From NCBI RefSeq assembly GCF_026222555.1, contig NZ_CP098511.1:2895501-2959500 (forward strand): a stretch of 64,000 nt of DNA. The letters run 5' to 3'. Below are positions 35,936 through 44,600 of the stretch, in pieces. Made by a program: the position numbers and the translations under genes. The DNA comes from Aquimarina sp. ERC-38. GTDB lineage: Bacteria; Bacteroidota; Bacteroidia; Flavobacteriales; Flavobacteriaceae. The notes below the pieces were generated by a model that worked only from the letters and a program-made list of their open reading frames with translations, did no database searches and was not told where the DNA came from. Numbering within the stretch: the stretch's first letter is position 1; each line of letters starts with the position of its first letter.

Positions 35936-36328
35936 AGTGTCCGGTTATAATAGATGAAAGTATAGCAAGCATAGTAAAACAAGGTAGTTCTAAACTTTAA
36001 AGTATTGAGAGGCTGCTTATTTACTTTTTTAAAAGTAATTCATTTTTCGATATGAATAATATGATGATGTTAATAGTCATTACTATAATGATTAGTTTGG
36101 CTTTAGTTTATAAAAGCGTTGAAGTATTAAAATTAACTCAACAATTTTATTTACAGCTATCCCTCCTATCCTAAATCCTTTCCGAAAGAAAGGACTTTTA
36201 GCTACCTTTCCTTTTGGAAGGGTTAGGGATGAAATTTATAGAATTATCAAAGCTATTTTAAACTAGAACCATTAATCTTGGTTCTTGATTCTAGAAGCGA
36301 CAGCGATTTTGATTCTTCACCAGGCACT
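35936..36328 (+). repeat. MITE-like repeat A interrupted by repeat C
   Basis: Left end AGTGTCCGGTTATAAT, interior GTAGTTCTAAACTTTAAAG and AGAGGCTGCTTATTTACTTT, right half TTCTAGAAGCGACAGCG, and right end TTCACCAGGCACT. The interior is about 180 bp longer than the 20.9-kb copy because repeat C sits inside it in reverse orientation. It accounts for more than half of the 742 bp between gcvT and the M28-like gene. The flanks (35761-35935 and 36329-36502) hold nothing I recognise. Confidence 0.8.
36139..36237 (-). repeat. Repeat C (palindromic), reverse orientation
   Basis: AATCCTTTCCGAAAGAAAGG lies between AGCTATCCCTCCTATCC and TTTTAGCTACCTTTCC; read in reverse it matches the repeats at 17.7 and 52.1 kb. 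Confidence 0.75.
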
Positions 36329-36502
36329 ATTTTTTTTAAATACTAATTGTATGGTAAATCTGTAACTGGCACATTTATTGGAAGAATAATGATGTTTTAA
36401 AATTATGTTAAATTATAAATTGATGATTGAATTGGTTTTTAAGTTAGGTTTTTTAACTTTGTGGCTATTCTAAATTTGGCGGAAAACAATTGGAATATAT
36501 AT

Positions 36503-37393
36503 ATGAGGAATAATTTATTGATAGTGTTTTATGGAATCTTGATGATTTATAACACTGGTTTTTCCCAAAATGATCGTGATGCGGAAGAAGCTGAAGTTAT
36601 CAATGCCCAAAAAAGTATGGTAGCAAAACTGACCGGTAAAGAGCCGATTTCTTCTAAAAAAATATTAAAATCGAGATTTACCAATGCGGAAAGAAAGCTT
36701 ACTGCAGAATATTTATTTGATGAATTAAAAGAGCTAGGTGTTAAACCTTTACGTCAGAAATATGATGTACAAGATAAGTCAGGAAAAACCTATTCAGGAA
36801 CAAATATTTACCTTAAGATTCCAGCCACCAATGGCAGTAAGGAATTTGTAGTGCTAGGAGCACACTACGACACTGCCGAGGATAGTCCCGGTGCTGTGCA
36901 CAATGCAACCGGAGTTGCCTTAGTTTACTATGTTGGGAAAAAATTATTACAACTGCCGGCACGTTCTAAAAATGTGCTGATTGTTTTTTGGGATCAGCAA
37001 GAACAATCTATGATGGGGTGTCGGATGTTTGCAGATATGTTAAAAAAAGAGAAAAAAAATATAAATTCCATGCACCGAGTAGATTTTATAGGTTGGGATA
37101 ATGATGAAGATAGAGCCATTGAATTACTTGCATCAAATCTGAGTTTGGAGTCCGCTTATCGAATAGAGTCCTTTGCGCCGGTTTTTAAAAGAACGGTTTC
37201 CTCACCGGAATCCAAAGTGTTTTCTCAATTAGGCTATGAAAACATTACGGTTACTTCAGAATTAAAAAACGGCGATAATTCGCCATTTATACATCAAACC
37301 GCAGATCAGTACAATACGGTTAATTTTAAATACGTAGCTTCCACTACAGAAATTATGTATCGAGTACTCCGAACTTTAGTAGGTCAATATTAG
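36503..37393 (+). CDS. M28-family peptidase-like protein with altered active site
   Basis: 296 residues from the ATG giving MRNNLLIVFYGILMI, a signal peptide (to about residue 21, FSQ). The M28 fold is clear: VVLGAHYDT (H121, D123), then GAVHNATGVA, VFWDQQEQSMMGC, HRVDFIG and SPFIHQTADQY (H264). Compared with active enzymes, the bridging Asp of the GAxDN motif is His133 and the catalytic Glu of the EE pair is Gln166, with Glu167 kept. Peptidase activity is therefore doubtful. Secreted or periplasmic. Confidence 0.8.
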   Translation: MRNNLLIVFYGILMIYNTGFSQNDRDAEEAEVINAQKSMVAKLTGKEPISSKKILKSRFTNAERKLTAEYLFDELKELGVKPLRQKYDVQDKSGKTYSGTNIYLKIPATNGSKEFVVLGAHYDTAEDSPGAVHNATGVALVYYVGKKLLQLPARSKNVLIVFWDQQEQSMMGCRMFADMLKKEKKNINSMHRVDFIGWDNDEDRAIELLASNLSLESAYRIESFAPVFKRTVSSPESKVFSQLGYENITVTSELKNGDNSPFIHQTADQYNTVNFKYVASTTEIMYRVLRTLVGQY

Positions 37394-37396
37394 GTA

Positions 37397-37420
37397 ATTA
37401 TCTATCCTTTGATAGATAAT
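37397..37420. terminator. Hairpin between convergent genes
   Basis: ATTATCTATC and GATAGATAAT pair perfectly around a four-base loop, starting four bases after the M28-like stop. No long U tract follows on either strand, so termination is likely but weak. Confidence 0.5.
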
Positions 37421-37439
37421 ATGATATTGCAACGAATTG

Positions 37440-37682
37440 TTATTCGTTTCGGGTAGTTAGTTCTTGTTTAATTTTTTTACCTTCTTTTTTTGTAAAATAT
37501 ATACTTAATCCTAAGCAAGCCGCTACTACAAATAAGGATATTGATAAAGCGACATTCTTTTTCAATACTAATATGTATAAAGAAGTAGGTATCATTACTG
37601 ATAACAACCCCAAGGAAGCTCCTACGGTACTCTTAATAGTTTTTAACCTTCTTTTTAAGGTTGTAGTTTCTTTATACTTCAA
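37440..37682 (-). CDS. Small two-helix membrane protein
   Basis: 80 residues with a basic N-terminus and two hydrophobic segments (LGLLSVMIPTSLYILVL and VALSISLFVVAACLGLSIYF), then a charged tail. The only reasonable start is TTG, as no ATG or GTG precedes the first helix. I do not recognise the family. Confidence 0.5.
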   Translation of the reverse strand: MKYKETTTLKRRLKTIKSTVGASLGLLSVMIPTSLYILVLKKNVALSISLFVVAACLGLSIYFTKKEGKKIKQELTTRNE

Positions 37683-37790
37683 TTCTTTTATAAAATAACT
37701 CGTTAGCAGTAGAATAGTATTTGTTTTCTAAAATATTATTTTTCCATATTTGCTAAACTTCAGTAAGTATATTCCTTACAAGTTGTTTTG

Positions 37791-37862
37791 TAGCCTCACC
37801 AGGACTCGAACCTGAATCTAAAGTTTAGGAAACTTTTGTTCTATCCCTTGAACTATGAGGCC
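37791..37862 (-). tRNA. tRNA-Arg (anticodon CCU)
   Basis: 72 nt on the minus strand fold into a full cloverleaf: acceptor GGCCTCA with TGAGGCT, D arm GTTC/GAAC, anticodon stem AAAGT/ACTTT around loop TTCCTAA (anticodon CCT at 37827-37829), and T arm TCAGG/CCTGG around TTCGAGT. CCA is not encoded. It reads AGG codons. Confidence 0.93.
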
Positions 37863-37931
37863 TCTTCTTATTATAAGTAATAAAAACATATCATTTATAA
37901 CCCTATGGTGCATTTGAATAATAATTATTAT

Positions 37932-38115
37932 AAAATCCATCAGTTTGAGTGCTTCGCCCAAAGGAGGAAGCATATTAATAACAAGGATTATAGTTAAAAA
38001 AGCTATGTAATCCTGAGTTAAACCGAAGGACTCGATATCCTCAATCAAGTCAAGGACAAGCTATTTTCTCTTCATTTCATTACGAAAAAACATTCGAATT
38101 GACGCTTTTTTCCCT
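37932..38115 (+). repeat. Repeat B, copy 1
   Basis: Shares ordered blocks with 59757-59960: AAAATCCATC, GAGTGCTTCG, AAAAAAG(C/T)T(A/G)TGTAATCCTGA, TTCATTTCAT and CTCCTTTTTCCC-like ends. No coding frame holds in both copies. It follows the tRNA gene. The 590-bp gap before the LeuB-like gene otherwise holds the long hairpin described next. Confidence 0.65.
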
Positions 38116-38223
38116 AAATATACTAGAGGTTATTTACAATAAGTTCCCAAATTTACAAATTAAGAATTAGCTATTAAAAATTATAATAATTTAAAATGCT
38201 ACTAGGGTATAAATTTTGTCTAT

Positions 38224-38384
38224 GAAGTGGTTTAAACTTTTCTGATTGAAGCGAAAAATAGGTATTTTTTGCTTAATTGAAATCATTTTTCAGTTGCATA
38301 GCCGTAGCTACGGAACTTAAAAATGATAAAAAGTAAGTGAAAAAGAACATTTTGCAGCCAATTAAGGAAAGTTTAAACAACTTC
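38224..38384. repeat. Long imperfect hairpin with nested arms
   Basis: Outer arms GAAGTGGTTTAAACTTTT (38224-38241) and GAAAGTTTAAACAACTTC (38367-38384) pair with few mismatches. Inner arms ATCATTTTTCAGTT (38282-38295) and AACTTAAAAATGAT (38314-38327) pair around a perfect CCGTAGCTACGG. The whole could fold as one long stem, like a small non-autonomous element. Confidence 0.75.
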
Positions 38385-38452
38385 AATGTATGCAAACTTG
38401 TAAATAGGTTTACTAAAATCCGAATAAGCGAACTTTTAACTGTATACCTCAA

Positions 38453-39568
38453 TTAAATAATAGTTGACTGGCCTACATGAATATTTTCAAAATTCATATT
38501 AGAATCCTCGGGGTTAAGGATATAGTCGTAAATAAAATCGCCTACTTTTTCTGTAGTCAACGGGTTGTTTTTATTTAAGTCCTGAGTGGTAATATTAAGT
38601 TCTAAAGCTTTATCAATAGCATCCCTGACCGCACGGGCTTCTCCCTTTAAATTGAAATGGTCTAATAACATAGCCACACAAAGAACAGCTGCCAGCGGAT
38701 TTGCCATTCCTACCCCCTGATGCGGATGATAAGAACCCCTTACCGGTTCAAACAAACAGGAATTTTGACCAACGGAAGCCGAGGCCAATAGACTGGAAGC
38801 CCCGCCGATAATACTAGCTTCATCTGCAATAATATTTCCGAACATATTTTCGGTAAGAATAATATCGAACTGGTTGGGATTTAGAATAATTTGCTTCGCT
38901 GCATTATCTACTAACATAGCATTGAAAGTAACATCCGGGTATTCTTTACTTATCCGGGTTACCGTATTTCTCCATAATTGCGAAGAAGCTAAGATATTTG
39001 CTTTATCTACCAGCGTTAATTTCTTTCTACGGTTTTGCGCAGCTTTAAAAGCTAGGTGAGTAATACGTTCGATTTCTACTTCAGAGTACTCGCATAAATC
39101 CGAAGCTACCGTACCTTTTTTACTAGTTTTCTTTTCTCCAAAAAAGATCCCCCCGGTTAATTCCCGATAGATGATAAAATCCGTATTCTCAAAAATGTCC
39201 GCGCGTAAAGGAGATCGATCTAATAAACTTTGGTAAGCAATGACAGGCCGGATACTGGCATATAATCCCAATTCTTTTCTTAGTTGCAACAACCCGCTTG
39301 CAGGTCTCTTTTTAGTTTCATGGGCATTGTCATAGTCAGAATCACCGATAGCCCCCATTAAAATTGCATCCGTTTGTACACAAAGTTCAAGCGTTTCTTT
39401 CGGCAAAGAAGAGCCGGTTAACCGGGTAGCCGCACCTCCAATTAATCCTTCTTTAAACGTAAAAATATGATCAAAACTATGCGCAATAGCATCCAAAGTT
39501 TTGACCGCCTGAGCTATAATTTCCGGACCAATACCGTCACCGGATAATACTGCAATATCTAACCTCAT
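38453..39568 (-). CDS. leuB: 3-isopropylmalate dehydrogenase-like protein, divergent
   Basis: 371 residues, full LeuB length. The N-terminal half is conventional: SGDGIGPEII, LRKELGLYASIRPV, FIIYRELTGGIFFG and LTLVDKANIL. The second half departs from family consensus: LVDNAAKQII (Met to Lys225), FGNIIADE (the first metal-site Asp is Asn245; Asp221 and Asp249 are kept), GGASSLLASAS for the usual SGSLGLLPSAS, and EPVRGSYHPHQG for the EPIHGS NAD-binding block. It also stands alone, with no leuA, leuC or leuD nearby. It may act on another beta-hydroxyacid or be degenerate; standard LeuB activity is uncertain. Confidence 0.75.
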   Translation of the reverse strand: MRLDIAVLSGDGIGPEIIAQAVKTLDAIAHSFDHIFTFKEGLIGGAATRLTGSSLPKETLELCVQTDAILMGAIGDSDYDNAHETKKRPASGLLQLRKELGLYASIRPVIAYQSLLDRSPLRADIFENTDFIIYRELTGGIFFGEKKTSKKGTVASDLCEYSEVEIERITHLAFKAAQNRRKKLTLVDKANILASSQLWRNTVTRISKEYPDVTFNAMLVDNAAKQIILNPNQFDIILTENMFGNIIADEASIIGGASSLLASASVGQNSCLFEPVRGSYHPHQGVGMANPLAAVLCVAMLLDHFNLKGEARAVRDAIDKALELNITTQDLNKNNPLTTEKVGDFIYDYILNPEDSNMNFENIHVGQSTII

Positions 39569-39805
39569 ATAAGTAGTTTGATTCTAATAAGAGAACCCCG
39601 TTTATTCGGTATTATGAAGATACACATAATTACGAATAAACAATTTTAAATCTTAAAAATAAATGAAATCAATTGTCAACAAGCGTTTATACTTTAATTT
39701 TTTTTAGAATGGATTAGCGATCTCTCTATAAAATTGGATAAATAGGGGGTAGGTGGTTCGTAGCTAATGAGTTGTACTAATTGAGGGAGTGCCAAAGCAA
39801 CAATC

Positions 39806-40522
39806 TTAATTATCCTGGTTTAAAAAAGAAATACTATGTACTGCTGCTATTGCCGCAGTTTCTGTCCGTAATCGATTTGTACCTAACGTTATGGCGGTAA
39901 AATTAGCCGATAGAGCCAATTCAATTTCTTTGATAGAAAAGTCTCCTTCCGGGCCAATTATTATAAGACTATCTTTTGCTTTTTGATAGGTAGTAGCCAA
40001 TCCTTTTTTATCAGAATCTTCGCAATGTGCAATGTATTTTTGTCCGTTAAAAGTAGCAGTATTTCGAATAAATTCAGGGTAGGAGATTGCCGGGTTAAGC
40101 ACAGGTAGGTAACATTGTAAACTTTGTTTCATCGCACTTTGTAAAATACGTTCAAAACGTTCGGGTTTGATTATCTTTCTTTCGCTGTGTTCACAAATAA
40201 TAGGAGTAATTTCAGTAACCCCGATTTCCGTAGCTTTCTCTAAAAACCATTCGTACCGATCGTTCATTTTAGTCGGTGCTACCGCCATATGTAAGCGATA
40301 GGGAATTTTATTTTGTAATGCTGCATTTGCTACGTAGGCAGTACTTTTAGTATTATGCGAACTGTTGATCACAAGTGTGTATAAAGTTCCCTTTCCGTCG
40401 GTACTAAATACCTCATCCCCTTCTTTTTTTCGTAAAACCTTACTAATATGCCTGCTTTCTTCTTTTGAAAAAGCGTATTGTGAATCTTCTTTAGTTAAAA
40501 AAGGAGTGTAAAAAAGTTGCAT
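39806..40522 (-). CDS. rsmE: 16S rRNA (uracil1498-N3)-methyltransferase
   Basis: 238 residues. SPOUT-fold signatures IIGPEGDFSIKEIE and LGTNRLRTETAAIAAV (the SAM-binding knot), and KKATEIGVTEI-like EKATEIGVTEITP earlier, identify RsmE. It methylates U1498 in the ribosomal decoding region. It begins six bases after the tsaD stop and is surely co-transcribed with it. Confidence 0.95.
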   Translation of the reverse strand: MQLFYTPFLTKEDSQYAFSKEESRHISKVLRKKEGDEVFSTDGKGTLYTLVINSSHNTKSTAYVANAALQNKIPYRLHMAVAPTKMNDRYEWFLEKATEIGVTEITPIICEHSERKIIKPERFERILQSAMKQSLQCYLPVLNPAISYPEFIRNTATFNGQKYIAHCEDSDKKGLATTYQKAKDSLIIIGPEGDFSIKEIELALSANFTAITLGTNRLRTETAAIAAVHSISFLNQDN

Positions 40523-40528
40523 ATATTT

Positions 40529-41554
40529 TTAAAATGAAACTCGGGCTTTTGCCACGGTGGATAAATCAGAAAATTCTGCATTTTTATATTTTAAATATCC
40601 TACGATACCAATCATAGCGGCATTGTCAGTAGTATATTCGAATTTAGGGATATAGGTCGTCCATCCTAGAGTTCCTTCGGTTGCTAATAATGCTTCTCTA
40701 ATCCCGGAATTTGCTGAGACCCCTCCACCAATAGCAACCCTTGTAATCCCTGTTTGCTTTACTGCCTTTTTTAATTTTTGCATTAAAATGGTTACAATAG
40801 TGTATTGAATTGAAGCACAGATATCATTTAAATTTTCTTCAATAAAATTCGTGTTTTCTTTTGTTTTCTTCTGAATGAAGTAAAGAATTCCTGTTTTTAA
40901 ACCGCTAAAACTAAAATCCAGTCCTTTTACCTTTGGGATAGAAAAGGGGAAAGCAAGCGGGTTTCCTAGGGCAGCATACTTATCAACCAAAGGTCCGCCC
41001 GGATAGGGTAGTCCCAGGATTTTTGCACTTTTGTCAAATGCTTCTCCTACGGCATCATCCAGTGTTTGTCCGATTATTTCTATATCAAAGTAATCCTTGA
41101 CTTTTACAATTTGAGTGTGACCACCACTAATTGTCAATCCTAAAAAGGGAAATTCAGGTTTCTTAGTAGAAGCTCCCTTAATAAAATGAGCTAAGATATG
41201 TGCCTGCATATGATGTACTTCAATTAACGGTATCCCTAAGCCTAAAGAAAGAGATTTTGCAAAAGAAGTGCCTACTAATAAAGATCCCATTAAGCCGGGT
41301 CCGCTGGTAAAAGCAATCGCACTTAATTGTTCTTTCTTAATTCCTGCTTTTTTTAAAGCCTGGTCGACAACGGGAACAATATTGGATTGATGTGCTCGTG
41401 AAGCCAGTTCCGGAACTACCCCTCCGTATTGTTCATGAATCTTTTGGGAGGCAATACTATTAGACAAAACAAGCGTATTTTCCAATACTGCTGCTGCCGT
41501 ATCATCACAGGAAGATTCAATTGCCAGAATATAGGTTTTTTTTACAGGGTTCAT
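40529..41554 (-). CDS. tsaD: tRNA N6-threonylcarbamoyladenosine synthase subunit TsaD
   Basis: 341 residues. ILAIESSCDDTAAAVLEN, the metal-binding HHMQAHILAHF and TISGGHTQIV are intact, as is AIGGGVSANSGIREAL near the C-terminus. It transfers the threonylcarbamoyl group to A37 of ANN-decoding tRNAs with TsaB/E. It is divergent from tamB, an arrangement common in this group. Confidence 0.97.
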   Translation of the reverse strand: MNPVKKTYILAIESSCDDTAAAVLENTLVLSNSIASQKIHEQYGGVVPELASRAHQSNIVPVVDQALKKAGIKKEQLSAIAFTSGPGLMGSLLVGTSFAKSLSLGLGIPLIEVHHMQAHILAHFIKGASTKKPEFPFLGLTISGGHTQIVKVKDYFDIEIIGQTLDDAVGEAFDKSAKILGLPYPGGPLVDKYAALGNPLAFPFSIPKVKGLDFSFSGLKTGILYFIQKKTKENTNFIEENLNDICASIQYTIVTILMQKLKKAVKQTGITRVAIGGGVSANSGIREALLATEGTLGWTTYIPKFEYTTDNAAMIGIVGYLKYKNAEFSDLSTVAKARVSF

Positions 41555-41611
41555 GAGGAAAAGGGCATAGAAATTGTTAATATTGTGTACAAAGTTAAAA
41601 CATTATAACAC

Positions 41612-44600
41612 ATCAAAAAATTTGGGAAAATAATACGTATTCTCTTTCTCACATTAGGGGTACTTTTATTTCTGCTTATTTTACTTTTTTCGATTCCATC
41701 CGTACAGACTTACGGAGGTAGTAAAATCACTTCTTTTTTAAATGAAAAATATAATGTTAATATTGGTGTAGAACAGGTAAGCCTTTCTTTTACCGGAGGG
41801 GTCGAACTTGAAAATGTGTTAATACGAGACCATCGTCAGGATACACTTATTTTTTCAAAAGTATTAGAAACTTCCATTCTTAATGTCCGGGAAATCGTTC
41901 AGGGAAGACCTCTATTAGGAGACGCCGACCTTGAAGATGTAAAAGTATACGTAACTTATTATAAAAATGATGAAACCGATAACCTTAGTTATTTTATCAA
42001 ACAATTCAGCTCCGGAAGAAAAGCGGCAAAACCATTTTTATTAACTGCAAGTTCGGTAGATTTAAAGAATGGTTTGTTTGTCTATAAAGATTTTAATAAA
42101 GCGTCACCGGAAATTGTAAGATTTCGCAATATTGACTTACACTCTCAGGATTTTAAAATTGAAGGGGAAGAAGTTTTTTTACAGGTGGAAGCACTATCTT
42201 TTGAAGAATCCAGGGGATTAAGCGTGAATGATTTTAAAACGAAGTATTACTACAGCCCGGAGGCTATGAAGTTTGATCAACTGGTCATGACTTCCAAAGA
42301 TTCGAAGATTGAAGGAAATTTGGATTTTTCTTACGAAAGGGGAGGCTTAGCTGACTTTAGTAATAAAGTTAACATCTTGTTTGATATTACAAAGGCTACA
42401 GTTTCTACTAATGATTTAAAATCCTATTATAAAGAGTTCGGTACTGATGAGGATATCGAAATTAGCAATACCACCTTTACCGGAATTTTAAACGATTTTA
42501 AACTCATTGACGCTACTATTAGCGGAATGGACAGGTCTTTAATTAAAGGTAATTTACGTTTTGAGAATTTATTAGACGACCCGAAACATTTTAAACTTAC
42601 CGGAGATTTTACCAATCTACTTACAAATTACTATGACCTGGTCAATCTGCTACCAGGGTTGTTGGGCCGTTCATTGCCAAAACAATTATATCAGTTAGGA
42701 AATGTAAGAGGTACAGGTAACGCCATTATTACCGCCAGAGGCCTGGATGTGGATATGAACTTTTACTCTCGCTTAGGTGCCATAAATGCTTTTGTACTAT
42801 TAGGAAACCTTGATAATATAAAAGAGGCAACATATACAGGTAATATTATATCCAAACAATTTGATGTGGGTAAAATGTTAGGCAAAGAACGATTAGGACT
42901 TGCTGCCTTTGATATCAACGTAGATGGGAACGGTTTTACTTTAGAAAACCTAAATACCCGGGTTGAAGGACGAATTACTAAAATGTACTTCAATGGCTAT
43001 ACTTATCAAAATCTTGAAGTATTAGGTATTTTAAGAGATCCTGTCTTTGACGGAACCCTGGTCGCCGATGACCCTAACGTAAGATTGACTTTTAACGGAG
43101 TTGTAGATATTTCAAAAACTATAAACAATTACGATTTTGTGGCAAATGTTGATCACGTTGATCTTAAAAAACTAAACTTTCTATCCCGGGATAGCATTGC
43201 CGTCTTCAATGGGGATGTAATTATGAAGATGAAAGGGACTTCAGTGAATAATGCGTACGGAACCATCTCTTTTGAAAAAACACTATTTAGAAATCATAAC
43301 GGGAGTTATTTTTTTGATGACTTTGAGATAGTTTCTTCTTTTGATGAAGAAAATGTTCGAACAATCACGATGAACAGTCCGGATATAATTGAAGGCACGG
43401 TCAGGGGAAAATTTAAGGTAGAAAATGTTTATGACCTGTTTCGAAATTCTATCGGAAGTTTATATACTAACTTTGAAGAGGTAAAAGTAACGGATAATGA
43501 GTTTATGGAGTTTAACTTCAATATTTACAATAAAATTGTAGATGTATTTTTCCCGGAAATTCAGTTTGCTCCAAATACCTTTATAAGAGGAAAAGTACAA
43601 AGTGATGATTCCGAGTTTAAACTGACTTTTCGTTCCCCTCAAATCAGTGCCTTTGATAATACGATGGACAACATTAATATCCAGGTAGATAATAAAAATC
43701 CACTTTTTAACACCTATATTTCTATAGATAGTATTAATACTAAGAATTATGATATTTCAAAATTTAATCTAATCAACGTTACCTTAAATGATACCTTATT
43801 TATAAGATCTGAATTTAAAGGTGGTGTGGAAAACAGAGATACCTATAATTTGGAGTTATATCATACCATTAATGAAGAAAATAAGTCCGTAGTCGGATTC
43901 AGAAAATCAGATTTGACTTTTAAAGACTATACTTGGTACCTGAATCCTGATAAGCAGAAAGGAACTAACATCATAACCTTTGACAACAACTTTAATAAAG
44001 TAATAATCAAAGACATTTTGTTAAGTCATGAAGAAGAAAATATTTTACTTTCCGGTTTTACTAACGGAAAAAATAATAAAAATATTAAAGCCGTATTTGA
44101 CAATGTAGACTTGCTTAAAATAACACCGGATATTCAAAATTTTAAACTTGATGGAAAAATTCAGGGTAATTTTGATATTCTCCAGGAAGGAGGACAATAT
44201 TTTCCTACGGCCTCTATAACCGTTAAAAATACTTCGGTAAACAATGTAGCCTACGGAGATTTACAATTTGAAGCTTCAGGAAATGAGTCTTTAACCGCAT
44301 TCCGGATTAATTCCGGATTAATTAATCCCGAAGGTAAAGAGGTAATTACAGCAGTAGGACAACTAAATAGAAAGGAGGACCAAGTCCTGATGGATATTGA
44401 TTTGAACATTAACGACGTGAATTTGTCGGGTTTTAGTGATCTAGGGGGTATTGTTTTAGAAAAAATGCGTGGAACCGTTCGGGGGCGGGCCAGGTTACTT
44501 GGAGATTACCGCAATCCACAAATGTCAGGAGATTTATACTTACACAACGCCGGTTTAAAAATACCTTATTTAAACGTTGATTTGAATTTAAAATCCGGGT

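Noticed and set aside
37818..38048. 76-codon minus-strand frame beside the tRNA
   Set aside because: It runs through the tRNA-Arg gene and repeat B, has no ribosome-binding sequence, and shows no protein-like composition.
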